Below are positions 30,375-38,650 of a DNA stretch of 64,000 bases, piece after piece. Numbering within the stretch: the stretch's first letter is position 1; each line of letters begins with the position of its first letter. Origin of the DNA: Kiloniellales bacterium. Lineage in GTDB: Bacteria; Pseudomonadota; Alphaproteobacteria; Kiloniellales; JAKSDN01. The notes under the pieces were generated by a model. It was not told where the DNA came from, searched no databases, and saw nothing but the letters and a program-made list of their open reading frames with translations. The translations under genes were made by a program, and so were the position numbers. The stretch is taken from the NCBI GenBank assembly GCA_030064845.1, contig JASJEC010000013.1:44526-108525 (forward strand), read 5' to 3'.

Positions 30375-30785
30375 ATGACCGCCCGCCTGACGCATCTTGC
30401 GCTGCACGTCCGTGACCTCGAGGCCTGCATCGCGTTCTACGAGACGTTCTGCGGCCTCAGGCCCGTGCACGAGCGCGGCGACGCGGGCGAGCGGATCGTT
30501 TGGCTGGCCGAGCCGGGACGGGAGAAGGAGTTCATCTTCGTCCTTCTGCCCGGCGGCCCGGGGCGCGACCAGGCGGCGAACGACTACAGCCACTTCGGCT
30601 TCGCGCTGGAGAGCCGCGCGGCGGTCGACGCGCTGGCCGCGCGAGCGGAACGGGCGGGCTGCCTGGCCTGGGCGCCGCGCGAGGAGCCCTACCCCGTCGG
30701 CTACTACTGCGGCCTCCGGGACCCGGACGGCAACTTCGTCGAGTTCAGCTACGGCCAGCCGCTAGGGCCGGGGTCGCCCGACTAG
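30375..30785 (+). CDS. VOC (glyoxalase/bleomycin resistance) family protein
   Basis: A 136-residue protein of two beta-alpha-beta-beta-beta modules, typical of lactoylglutathione lyase-like VOC metalloenzymes. Candidate metal ligands are His7 (RLTHLALHVRDL), the His in DYSHFGFALE and the Glu in GNFVEFSYG near the C-terminus. The phrase RDPDGNFVEF is the usual VOC ending. Substrate unknown; small VOC proteins act as glyoxalases, dioxygenases or resistance proteins. The ATG has only a poor ribosome binding site. It is separated from the S74 gene by a region carrying an FNR-type operator, and is followed by a family B repeat. Confidence 0.88.
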   Translation: MTARLTHLALHVRDLEACIAFYETFCGLRPVHERGDAGERIVWLAEPGREKEFIFVLLPGGPGRDQAANDYSHFGFALESRAAVDALAARAERAGCLAWAPREEPYPVGYYCGLRDPDGNFVEFSYGQPLGPGSPD

Positions 30786-30839
30786 ACGGCGTCTGGAATG
30801 CCCTTCGTCGGCACAGACCGGATAGATAGTTGACGCATT

Positions 30840-31030
30840 TGACTGGATGGATCGCCGACGTCTCGGGAGCGAAACCGTGCTCGTGTCCGAGGGCCAAGAT
30901 TTCTCACCACAGAGACACAGAGAGCACAGAGAACCAAAAAGGGAGTTGGTTGCGCGCAAAGCGCGCCAAGAAAACTGTTGGTGTTTCCTCTGTGTTCTCG
31001 GTGTCTCTGTGGTGAGTCCTTTTTGGTTTT
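30840..31030. repeat. Palindromic intergenic repeat, family B, copy 1
   Basis: A MITE-like element. The left arm includes CTCACCACAGAGACACAGAG (from 30903) and the right arm CTCTGTGTTCTCGGTGTCTC (from 30988); the middle has GGTTGCGCGCAAAGCGCGCC. Similarity to copy 2 (36070-36265) extends about 60 nt further left, through GATCGCCGACGTCTCGGG. Both copies have the same orientation. Short ORFs across it that read like HREHRE... are repeat translations. The surrounding gap 30786-31143 holds no gene. Confidence 0.85.
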
Positions 31031-31143
31031 GACCGGTCATCATCCGGCGGCAGGACGTGCCCGCTCCTATCCGCGACGTAACCGGTCAATAATGCCAGCT
31101 ATCGGTCCGCTTGCTCACGAGGCGGATCGGAGGAGATCCGGAG

Positions 31144-32496
31144 CTAAATCGACTCGGCGACCAGCAGCAGGCGCTGGCCCGTCCAGGCGGCGGCGACGGC
31201 GATGCAGGGCAAGGCGACGGCCCAGCGGCCGGCGGTTCCCGCGCGCTCGCCCAGGCGGCCGAGCAGGCGGATCGCCGGGTAGGCGAGCAGGACGATGGCG
31301 ACCTGCCCCAGCTCGACGCCGAGGTTGAAGGCCAGCAGGCTCTGCCAGAGGTTCGGCGCGTCGACCTTGAGGATCTCGCCCAGGACGAAGGAGAAGCCGA
31401 GGCCGTGCAGCAGGCCGATCAGGGCGGTCACCAGCAAGGTGGCGCCCTGGCGCTTCTGCATCAGCGCGATGGTGCCGGCGTAGACGATCGAGAGCGCGAT
31501 GCCGGTCTCCACGACGGGCACGAACCAGGCCGCGCTCGGCACGTAGCCGAGAAACCCGGCGATCAGCGTCACCGTGTGGCCGACGGTGAAGCCGGTGACC
31601 CGCAGCAGCAGGTCGGTCAGGGAGACGGCGCCGATGGTCAGGCAGAGCACGAAGAGCACGTGGTCGGCGCCCTCGAGGATGTGGCGAATTCCTTCGACCA
31701 CGAAGGTGCCGGCGGCGGCGAGCGGCGAGCGGGAGACCTCGATCGGCTGGGCCAGCAGCCCGCGCGCCCGCAGGATCAGGGGGTCGCCGCCCGGGAAGTA
31801 GTCGATCAGCACGTTGGCCGTCTGGTCCTGGCCCTCGAGGCCCGGGTCTAGCCGGCCGCCGAAGGCGTAGCGGGGCACGGCCCGGCCGGCGCGGTAGGTG
31901 ATCACGGCGTCCACCACCAGGTCGCCGACGAAGGCCGGCGGCCGGTCCTCGGGATAGAGCGGCCCCGCCATGGAGCGCTCGGCCTCGGCCAGGGTGGAGA
32001 AGGTGCTCTGCTCGAGGCCGAGCTGAACCCGGACCGCCGCGGCCTCGCCCTCGAGCGTCCGGCCTTCGGCGGTGACCGCGTGGCCCTCGACGATCAGCCG
32101 GCCGAGCGCCGCCGGGTCGCGGCGCAGGGCCTCGAGGTCGATGCTGTGCATGAGCGCGCCCTCGCGCAGCTCGTTGACCGTGAAGGGCGCCGGCTCGACC
32201 GTGCCGTCGGCGCGCTCCGGGCCGGTCAGGCCGGCGAGGACGTAGGCCAGCGGCAGGCGCAGATAGACCCTCAGCCCCTCGTCCAGGTGCTCCACGTGGA
32301 CGATGCGGATGTTCATGTTCAGCTGGAAATGAGCGCGCGCGTCGTCCCGGCCGATAAGGGCCGCGAACAGCAGCAGCGATAGGACGGCGAGGAAGACCGC
32401 CGCCGGGCGCGACACCACCCAGGAAATCCCTTGCCCTGTCACCGCAATGCCGCAGGACCTCCGCCGTGTCGGCCGCGCCGGTCCCGTTACCGTCAC
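31144..32496 (-). CDS. HupE/UreJ-family membrane protein with periplasmic domain
   Basis: A 450-residue protein. After an N-terminal signal/anchor (about residues 30-50) comes a periplasmic beta-rich domain of about 220 residues, then six or seven membrane helices with the HupE/UreJ-2 signature: GIRHILEGADHVLFVLCL, TVGHTVTLIAG, VETGIALSIVYAG and LLHGLGFSFVLGE. The His/Asp-rich membrane motifs suggest metal (nickel or cobalt) transport, as for HupE, but large members of this family are uncharacterised. It overlaps the stop of the upstream MBL-fold gene by 4 nt, so the two are probably co-translated. No hydrogenase or urease genes are near. Confidence 0.88.
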   Translation of the reverse strand: MTVTGPARPTRRRSCGIAVTGQGISWVVSRPAAVFLAVLSLLLFAALIGRDDARAHFQLNMNIRIVHVEHLDEGLRVYLRLPLAYVLAGLTGPERADGTVEPAPFTVNELREGALMHSIDLEALRRDPAALGRLIVEGHAVTAEGRTLEGEAAAVRVQLGLEQSTFSTLAEAERSMAGPLYPEDRPPAFVGDLVVDAVITYRAGRAVPRYAFGGRLDPGLEGQDQTANVLIDYFPGGDPLILRARGLLAQPIEVSRSPLAAAGTFVVEGIRHILEGADHVLFVLCLTIGAVSLTDLLLRVTGFTVGHTVTLIAGFLGYVPSAAWFVPVVETGIALSIVYAGTIALMQKRQGATLLVTALIGLLHGLGFSFVLGEILKVDAPNLWQSLLAFNLGVELGQVAIVLLAYPAIRLLGRLGERAGTAGRWAVALPCIAVAAAWTGQRLLLVAESI

Positions 32497-33425
32497 TCGC
32501 CGGCCGTCACCATGTTATTGGAGCCGAAGTACATGACGTGGCCCGACTTGCCCTTGACGTCGGCTTGGCCGAGCTCGATCGAGGCGCTCTCCAGCATGGT
32601 GTGCTCGTGGGTCTTGGTCCACTCCTCCGCCGACGTCAGGGTCGAGGTGAAGAAGGTCGTCTCGGGCACGAGGTAGTGGTGCGGGATGGCGATCTTGGCG
32701 CCGGTCTTCTCGACCACGGCGTCGGCCTGCTCGTAGTCGAGGATGTGCTTGGAGCCGTCCACCGGGACGAAGACGATGTCGACCTGGCCGATCTTGTCCC
32801 AGACCTCCTGGGGCGGCTCCGGGCGGTTGTCGCCCCACATGAGCAGCCTGAGGCCGCCGGTCTCGATCACGTAGAGCGCGTTGTCCATGTGGCGGAAGTT
32901 GGTCGGCGGACAGGGGTCGTCGCGCCCCTCGAACTGCTTGACCGCCTCGGTCCAGGCCACGGTGCCGGGCGCCACGCACTGGTGCTTGTCGGCGATCGCC
33001 GTGATCTTGACGTCGGCCAGCTGGAAGGTCCCGGCCATGCGGTCGAGCAGCATGTTGGCGTCAAGCCGGTCCAGGGCGTCGTGATCGAAGTGGGCGTGGG
33101 TCGACATGCCGATGTCGACGTCGGTCATGGGGAATTCCATGCGGTACCACAGGCCCCAGGCGCCCGAGGGATCGTTGCGCCAGGGGTCGACCATGATGGT
33201 CAGGCCGCGCGGCGAGGTGATCCTGAAGGCCGAGTTGCTGTAATAGGCGATGCCGACCTTGTCGTCGGGGCCGGGGGCGACCTCCTCGTTCTGGAACTCG
33301 ATCAGGCGGTTGTTGTTCTTGCCCGACTCCCAGGACAGTAGATGGCTGAGCGCCGGCCCGCCGAGTCCGATGGCGAGGCCTGCCGCCACGGTTCCACCCA
33401 GCAGCAGCGCGGGTAACTTCTTCAT
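32493..33425 (-). CDS. Exported MBL-fold metallohydrolase
   Basis: A 310-residue metallo-beta-lactamase-fold protein of the UlaG/RomA-like (NAPE-PLD-like) type. It has a signal peptide or N-terminal anchor (residues 1-27). The metal-binding HxHxDH motif is STHAHFDHDA (His110, His112, Asp114, His115), with further ligands at MWGDN and in IAIPHHY. The substrate is unknown; relatives hydrolyse lactones, phosphodiesters or N-acyl phosphatidylethanolamine. It overlaps the HupE-like gene by 4 nt, suggesting a joint function. The start ATG is supported by GGGAGG on the minus strand. Confidence 0.87.
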   Translation of the reverse strand: MKKLPALLLGGTVAAGLAIGLGGPALSHLLSWESGKNNNRLIEFQNEEVAPGPDDKVGIAYYSNSAFRITSPRGLTIMVDPWRNDPSGAWGLWYRMEFPMTDVDIGMSTHAHFDHDALDRLDANMLLDRMAGTFQLADVKITAIADKHQCVAPGTVAWTEAVKQFEGRDDPCPPTNFRHMDNALYVIETGGLRLLMWGDNRPEPPQEVWDKIGQVDIVFVPVDGSKHILDYEQADAVVEKTGAKIAIPHHYLVPETTFFTSTLTSAEEWTKTHEHTMLESASIELGQADVKGKSGHVMYFGSNNMVTAGE

Positions 33426-33602
33426 GCCTCGCCTCCCTGTCTCGCTTAGCCCGCGAAGACACTAGCACCCTTTGGCGGGCCGGGGAATGGCGCCGGACGC
33501 GGCCGCCAAGGGCCGCCGGTCAGCCGGCCAATCGCCGGAATGGGTCCTTGATATCGCTAGAACACCTTGCGTATCGTTCCCGTGTAGGGCGCAAGCGATA
33601 AA

Positions 33603-33620
33603 GGGCGGCCGAAGCCGCCC
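33603..33620 (+). promoter_or_regulatory. Hairpin in the vgrG leader
   Basis: GGGCGGC-CGAA-GCCGCCC, a perfect 7-bp stem closed by a tetraloop, lies 33 nt upstream of the vgrG start and just before AATTTTCAGGGAAGG. It may be a weak attenuator or an RNA-stability element for vgrG. It is not downstream of any gene it could terminate, because the neighbouring MBL gene points away. Confidence 0.35.
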
Positions 33621-33652
33621 GCTCCATATCAATTTTCAGGGAAGGCCTTGCC

Positions 33653-35896
33653 GTGAAGACGGTCTATCATTTCGATTCCGCGGCCCTCGACGCGGGCACC
33701 TTGAAGGTGGTCAGGCTCGAGGGCGAGGAACACATTTCCCGCTTGTACCGGTTCCAGGTCGAGCTCGTCGCCGAGGATGAGGCGCTGGACCTCGACGCCA
33801 TCCTGGCGGCGCAGAGCTCGATCGGCTTCGAGCGCGACGGCGAGGTGCTCAAGGTCCACGGCATCCTCAGCAGCTTCGAGCTGCTGGGCCCCGTGCCCTA
33901 CTACACCCGCTACCGCGCGGTCCTGGTGCCGCGGTTCTGGCTGACCACGCTGCGGCGCCAGAGCCAGATCTTCCAGAACAAGAGCGTGCAGGAGATCGTC
34001 GAGCAGGTCCTCAAGGAGGCGGGGCTGGCCGGCGACGACTACGAGTTCAGGCTGACCCACGCCTACCAGCCCAAGGAGTACGTGGTCCAGTACCGGGAGA
34101 CCGACTTCGACTTCATCTCGCGCCTGCTTGAGCACGAGGGCATCTTCTACTTCTTTGAGCAGGGCGAGGAGGGCGAGCGGCTGGTGATCGGCGACGACAA
34201 CGTGCAGTTCGCCGAGATCGCCGGCGAGAAGAGCGTGCCGTTCCGCGCCGGCGCCGGCATGGATACCCAGGACGCCTCGGTCCAGGCCCTGTCGTGCCGG
34301 CGGCAGCGCGTGACCAAGCAGGTCGTCATCAAGGACTACAACTACCGCAAGCCCGGCATGAACATGAAGGCGGAGCATCCGAAGCCGGTGCAGGACCCGC
34401 CCGACGGCCTGCATTCGGACTACGGTGACCATTTCCGCACGGACAACGACGGCAACCGCCTGGCCAAGATGCGCGCCGAGGAGATGCTCTGCCAGGAGCA
34501 GGTCTTCTCCGGCACGGGCACCAGCACCGGGTTCCGCTGCGGGCATATCTTCAGCCTGACCGAACACTTCAGGGGCGACTTCGATCAGGACTACGTCCTG
34601 GTCGGTCTGCGTCACACCGGCTGGCAGAGCAGCCCGGGCCTCGAAGGCCTCGCCGGCCCCCGGGGTTCCACGGGGGGCGCCGGGGAGGGCGAGGACTACC
34701 GCAACGAGTTCACCGCGATCCCGGTCGACGTGGCCTTCCGCCCGGCGCGGGAGACCCCCTGGCCCAAGATGCACGGCGTGATGAACGCGCACGTCGACGC
34801 GGCCGGCGACGGCGAGTACGCCGAACTCGACGAGGAGGGCCGCTACAAGGTCATCATGCCGTTCGACCTGAGCGGCACCAAGGACGGCAAGGCCTCTCGG
34901 CCGGTCCGTATGGCGCAGCCCTATTCCGGGCCGGGCTACGGCTTTCACACGCCGCTGCACAAGGGCTCGGAGGTGATCTGGGCCGCCGTCGACGGCGATC
35001 CGGACCGGCCGATCATCGCCGGCACGGTGCCCAATCCCGAGAACGCCAGCCCGGTCACCAAGTCGAACCAGACCCAGTCGGTGCTGCGCACCGCGGCGCA
35101 GAACCAGATGGTGATCGAGGACGAGAAGGGCTCGGAGCGGATCCTGATCGAGACCCCCTTCGACAACAGCAAGCTGTTCATGGGCGCGCCCAACCCGACC
35201 TCGGGGATCCGGGCGACGACCGACGGCCACGGCGTGGTCCACGCCAAGAACGGCATCTACCTGAACGCCTGGTCGAACGATTACTGGGACACGGGCGACG
35301 CCGCCAATCAGATCAACGCCGGGACCTCGTCGGCCCAGGCCATCGGCGCGGCGGCGGCGGCGGCGGGCGCCGGCAACATCGCCATCCTGACCGCGGTCGG
35401 CGGCGGCGTGGTCGGCGCCGCCACCGGCCTGCTGGCGCCGGGCATCGTCATGTCCGCGCCGGCCGGCATATCGGCGATCACGCCCTCGACCTTCACCGCG
35501 GTCGGCGGCGCCGGCGTCGGCATCCTGACCCCGGCCACGGCCGAGGTGGTCGGCGCCGTCCAGGCCTCCTTGATGAGCGGCGGCGGAGTCAACGTCTACA
35601 CCGTCGCCGGCGGCATCCGCGTGGTCGCTTCGAACGGCGACGTCGAGATCGATTCCAAGAAGGACCGCGTGACCATCGACGCCGACAAGAACATCGACGC
35701 CAAGGCCGGCAAGTCGATCGTGCTCGAGGCCACGGACGACATCACGCTGAAGTGCGGCAAGTCCTCGATCGTGCTGAAGAAGGACGGCACGATCACGATC
35801 ACCGGCAAGGACATCACCACCAAGGGCTCCGGCAACGTCACCACGAGGGCGAGCAAGAACGTCGTGATCAAAGGCAAGAAGATCCTGGAAAACTAG
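33653..35896 (+). CDS. vgrG: Type VI secretion spike protein VgrG (TssI)
   Basis: A 747-residue spike protein. Gp27-like domains occupy about residues 1-400 (DFDFISRLLEHEGIFYFFEQ is diagnostic), the gp5 OB domain about 400-480 (PVRMAQPYSGPGYGFH), and a C-terminal beta-helix/DUF2345 needle about 650-747 (GDVEIDSKKDRVTIDADKN). Between them, at about 555-645, is an unusual Ala/Gly-rich hydrophobic stretch (QAIGAAAAAAGAGNIAIL onward). The start is a GTG with AGGGAAGG upstream. It trims the T6SS needle and carries effectors. The cargo operon at 36305-42385 lies on the other strand, converging on it across 400 bp of repeats. No T6SS sheath, baseplate or ATPase genes are in the window. Confidence 0.95.
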   Translation: MKTVYHFDSAALDAGTLKVVRLEGEEHISRLYRFQVELVAEDEALDLDAILAAQSSIGFERDGEVLKVHGILSSFELLGPVPYYTRYRAVLVPRFWLTTLRRQSQIFQNKSVQEIVEQVLKEAGLAGDDYEFRLTHAYQPKEYVVQYRETDFDFISRLLEHEGIFYFFEQGEEGERLVIGDDNVQFAEIAGEKSVPFRAGAGMDTQDASVQALSCRRQRVTKQVVIKDYNYRKPGMNMKAEHPKPVQDPPDGLHSDYGDHFRTDNDGNRLAKMRAEEMLCQEQVFSGTGTSTGFRCGHIFSLTEHFRGDFDQDYVLVGLRHTGWQSSPGLEGLAGPRGSTGGAGEGEDYRNEFTAIPVDVAFRPARETPWPKMHGVMNAHVDAAGDGEYAELDEEGRYKVIMPFDLSGTKDGKASRPVRMAQPYSGPGYGFHTPLHKGSEVIWAAVDGDPDRPIIAGTVPNPENASPVTKSNQTQSVLRTAAQNQMVIEDEKGSERILIETPFDNSKLFMGAPNPTSGIRATTDGHGVVHAKNGIYLNAWSNDYWDTGDAANQINAGTSSAQAIGAAAAAAGAGNIAILTAVGGGVVGAATGLLAPGIVMSAPAGISAITPSTFTAVGGAGVGILTPATAEVVGAVQASLMSGGGVNVYTVAGGIRVVASNGDVEIDSKKDRVTIDADKNIDAKAGKSIVLEATDDITLKCGKSSIVLKKDGTITITGKDITTKGSGNVTTRASKNVVIKGKKILEN

Positions 35897-35935
35897 CCCT
35901 CCCTATCCCCGCTGGGGAGAGGGACGGGGTGAGGG
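35897..35935. repeat. Hairpin repeat after vgrG, family D
   Basis: CCCTATCCCCGCTGGGGAGAGGG forms a near-perfect hairpin directly after the vgrG stop (written here as arms CCCTATCCCC and GGGGAGAGGG, one mismatch), followed by ACGGGGTGAGGGG. Sequences of the form CTCTCCCCxxxGGGGAGAG-GTGAGGG are common dispersed repeats in bacteria. It may serve as a terminator for vgrG although no T-tract follows. Confidence 0.6.
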
Positions 35936-35966
35936 GCTTTGACATCTCGGCGCCGTCTCACCCGTC

Positions 35967-36056
35967 TGTCATGCCCGGACTTGATCCGGGCATCCAGCGA
36001 GCACGGCATGCGGCCAGCGGTTACCCTGGATGGCCGGATCAAGCCCGGCCATGACA
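35967..36056. repeat. Alphaproteobacterial REP-type palindrome, family C
   Basis: An inverted repeat of about 90 nt. The left arm is TGTCATGCCCGGACTTGATC and continues CGGGCATCCAG; the right arm is CTGGATGGCCGGATCAAGCC and continues CGGCCATGACA. This TCATGCCCGGACTTGATCCGGGCATCC element is one of the commonest BIME/REP repeats of alphaproteobacteria. One copy is seen in this window, between convergent vgrG and the TIGR02270 gene. Confidence 0.85.
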
Positions 36057-36069
36057 AAGAAATGGGGTC

Positions 36070-36265
36070 GATTGCACCGGATCGATCGCTGACGTCTCGG
36101 GCGGCGAGGCCGCGCCTATGGCCGAGAGTTTAGATTTCTCACCACAGAGACACAGAGAGCACAGAGTACCAACCAAGGGATTGGTTGCGCGCAAAGCGCG
36201 CCAAAAAAATGTGTTGATTTCTCCTCTGTGTTCTCTGTGTCTCTGTGGTGAATCCTTTTTGGTTT
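36070..36265. repeat. Palindromic intergenic repeat, family B, copy 2
   Basis: Second copy of the MITE-like element at 30840-31030. Arms: CTCACCACAGAGACACAGAG (from 36138) and CTCTGTGTTCTCTGTGTCTC (from 36224), with the same central GGTTGCGCGCAAAGCGCGCC. The upstream homology GATCGATCGCTGACGTCTCG (from 36079) is also shared. Same orientation as copy 1, so the two form direct repeats around hupE-MBL-vgrG. Confidence 0.85.
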
Positions 36266-36304
36266 GCCGCGGCAGGGCAAAGGCCTTGTCGGCGCGCGCT
36301 CACG

Positions 36305-37555
36305 TTAGCCCTTCAAGCCCAGCCACTTCTTCTGGCGAAAGCCGGGGGCGCGGGTCTCGAAGAGCAGGGTGTCCGGATCCATCAGCGCGAGCTCGAGGGC
36401 GGCGGCTTGGCGCTGGCGCTGATATCCGGTGCGCAGAACCTCCGCGCAGTGCTCCGGCACGATCGGCGCGCCGACGAGGTGGCGGTTTCCGCTCTCGAAG
36501 CTTCCGCGGTTTTCGCCCCACCAGGTCTCGATCAGGTCGGGCGCCGGCCAGGGCAAGTCCTCGTCGGGGTCGAGCGCGACCGCCTCGTCTTCGGGATTCT
36601 CCGTCGGGCCCGCCTCGAAGCTTTCCGGCCACTCGCCCTCCAGGTCCTCGTCGGCGAGGTCGAGGCCGGAGATCATGGAGAAGGCCTCGCCCGCCGGCCG
36701 CGCCAGCTCGGGGGCCGCCATCTGCTCGATCAGCCAGGGAACGAAATGGGGGTCGCCGCCGGCCCCGACCGCCTGGATCAGGGTCCGGCGGCGCGCCGGG
36801 TTGCCCTCCTGGGTCGCGATCAGCTTGCGCGCCTCTTCGGGCGCGGTGACGCGCAGCACGAGGTCCGCCGCCTCGGCCTGGAAGGGCTGGTCCGTGATCG
36901 CCAGCAGGGTGAGGCGCTCCAGCGCCGCCCCCCGGTCGCCCAGGCGCACCGCCGACCAGGACGCGCGGCAGGCGCAGAGGCCGTCGGGATCGTCCAGGTG
37001 TTGCAGCAGGGCCGGCAGCAGGTCGGCCCGGCCAAGCTGCCCCGCCGCCCGCAGGGCACGGGCGCGGAGCGCCGGATCCTCGTCGTCCACCGCCCGGTCC
37101 AGCGCCTCGCCCGGATCGACCCGCTGCACCGCGCAGGCCGCGATGCCGAGCCGTCGCAAAAAGGGCGAGCCGCCGTTCAGCAGCGTGAGCCCGGTGCCCT
37201 TGAGCGCCGAGCGCCCGACCCAGCCGAGCGCCGAGATGAAGCCGCGCTCGGCCTCCGGGTTCGCCTCGGCGACGGCAAGGACGGCGTCGACCTTCACCTC
37301 GTCCCGCTGCTCCAATGCCAGCACGGCCGCCGCGAAGAGCTCTCCAGACCCCTGATAGCCCTGTGCTTGCTCTAGGGCGAGGGTCCAGCCGAATTCGCTC
37401 GCGACCCGCAGGCCGTCGATGTGGGCCTCGAGACGCGAGTCGTGGCCAGCCAGATCGTTGAGGTCATAGTGTGGCGCTCGGACGACGGTATCACGCTGCA
37501 ACCATAAGAACGCTGCGTCCTCGGCGTGCTGGGCAAGAATATTCCTGACAACCAT
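36305..37555 (-). CDS. TIGR02270-family T6SS-associated HEAT-repeat protein
   Basis: A 416-residue protein that matches what I know of TIGR02270, a family linked to type VI secretion clusters: N-terminus with EDAAFLWLQRD, HDSRLEAHIDGLRVA, middle HEAT-like helical repeats with acidic caps (DEDPALRARALRAAGQLG, then HLDDPDGLCACRAS), and C-terminus with WWGENRGSFESGNRHL and RQRQAAALELAL. No signal peptide. The function is unknown; a scaffold or chaperone for effector loading is likely. It is the last gene of the minus-strand cargo operon, about 170 nt after the immunity gene. Its base composition is high-GC, unlike the immunity gene. Confidence 0.82.
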   Translation of the reverse strand: MVVRNILAQHAEDAAFLWLQRDTVVRAPHYDLNDLAGHDSRLEAHIDGLRVASEFGWTLALEQAQGYQGSGELFAAAVLALEQRDEVKVDAVLAVAEANPEAERGFISALGWVGRSALKGTGLTLLNGGSPFLRRLGIAACAVQRVDPGEALDRAVDDEDPALRARALRAAGQLGRADLLPALLQHLDDPDGLCACRASWSAVRLGDRGAALERLTLLAITDQPFQAEAADLVLRVTAPEEARKLIATQEGNPARRRTLIQAVGAGGDPHFVPWLIEQMAAPELARPAGEAFSMISGLDLADEDLEGEWPESFEAGPTENPEDEAVALDPDEDLPWPAPDLIETWWGENRGSFESGNRHLVGAPIVPEHCAEVLRTGYQRQRQAAALELALMDPDTLLFETRAPGFRQKKWLGLKG

Positions 37556-37723
37556 TATCAGACGCCGATCTGCGTTCCGCTATCGCAACTCATCGAAGTT
37601 CACATATCGATGATCTAATGGTTGGCGATGCAATAGGCAAAGCCCCGGGCGTGCCCACGAAACAAAGCCTTCATAGTTTTCCGCCTTCTGAGTCTTGCTG
37701 TCCTAAGCCAGGAGCGCAGAACA

Positions 37724-38638
37724 TTAATCCAGAAAGCGGCGCCGCCAACGCTCTGTATCTTCCGAGCTAAATCTGGAAAAATCCCCTATGTTTCTGGACA
37801 AGAAACCTTCAATAGCTTTGGAAAGCTCCTGATGCAGCGGCAAATCTTGCTTCCGATTCACGTCACCACACTCAGGTTCCGGCCCCAGTGTCACAAGACA
37901 TTTGTTTGAATCAAGTTTTTCAACCTTAATCAAGTCATTGGTGATTTTGGATTGAATAGATGAAAACCCTCCCATCTCATCGAGCACTGGAGGGCCTAGA
38001 AAATTTAACCAGTAAGCCCCTCTTACTTGTGTTCCAGCAAGGAATCCAGACTGTAAAAGGTCGTACACGTCAAATCCTGGATACCGGAAGGCCAATTGCC
38101 TTATCGCTGAAAACGCCGCCAATTCTGAATCGCCCTCGCTGTATACAAATGCCATACTTCCATACCCTGTATTAAACGGTAAAGCTTCGCCGATAGAAAT
38201 GACCTCTTGGCGAAACGAATCAAACCCGCGCGACTCAATGAATTCGGTGGGGAACCAGAAATTCACAGTTGAAACTGCGGAGTCCCAACTCTCAAACGTG
38301 GGGTCACTCAGACATTTTCCATTATAATAGAATCTAAATTTCGGTGGGTCTTCATCAGAGTCAACCAAATCGATGTGACTTGTCCAATTTTCTTTTGCAT
38401 CACGCATCTCTTTTCGCACGTCATCTATTCTTTGATTGCCCACCGCTTCCCATTGATCAGCTCCGGCTATCCATTTTAACTTATCTTCGCCAACAATCTT
38501 GATATAGCGTTCGAACGCAACTGCGGCAGAAGGGCCTATTTCTGAATGTGAGGCACGCATGAAGAAAGTTGCTATGAATCCATCTCGTACAACCAGCAAC
38601 CCCGACTCGTCGGACACACGGATTTTTGGGCATTTCAT
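37724..38638 (-). CDS. DUF3396 (TsiV-type) T6SS immunity protein
   Basis: A 304-residue protein with features of the DUF3396 type VI immunity family: a region with FFMRASHSEIGPSAAVAFER near the start, NFWFPTEFIESRG in the middle and GAYWLNFLGPPVLDEMGG toward the C-terminus. It should protect the cell against the effector encoded immediately upstream. TsiV proteins neutralise VRR-Nuc type PD-(D/E)xK nuclease effectors, which agrees with the effector call. It starts 12 nt after the effector stop with GAGGTG overlapping that stop. The base composition is conspicuously AT-richer than the surroundings, a sign of recent transfer. Confidence 0.85.
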   Translation of the reverse strand: MKCPKIRVSDESGLLVVRDGFIATFFMRASHSEIGPSAAVAFERYIKIVGEDKLKWIAGADQWEAVGNQRIDDVRKEMRDAKENWTSHIDLVDSDEDPPKFRFYYNGKCLSDPTFESWDSAVSTVNFWFPTEFIESRGFDSFRQEVISIGEALPFNTGYGSMAFVYSEGDSELAAFSAIRQLAFRYPGFDVYDLLQSGFLAGTQVRGAYWLNFLGPPVLDEMGGFSSIQSKITNDLIKVEKLDSNKCLVTLGPEPECGDVNRKQDLPLHQELSKAIEGFLSRNIGDFSRFSSEDTERWRRRFLD

Positions 38639-38650
38639 AAGCTTGACACC

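Noticed and set aside
30830..31089. Short ORFs with HREHRE/HRDTE sequences on both strands
   Set aside because: They are translations of the family B repeat; the same frames occur in the second copy at 36118.
33629..35242. 537-codon open frame antisense to vgrG
   Set aside because: It is the reverse-strand shadow of vgrG (Val/Leu/His-rich, no domain) with no ribosome binding site.
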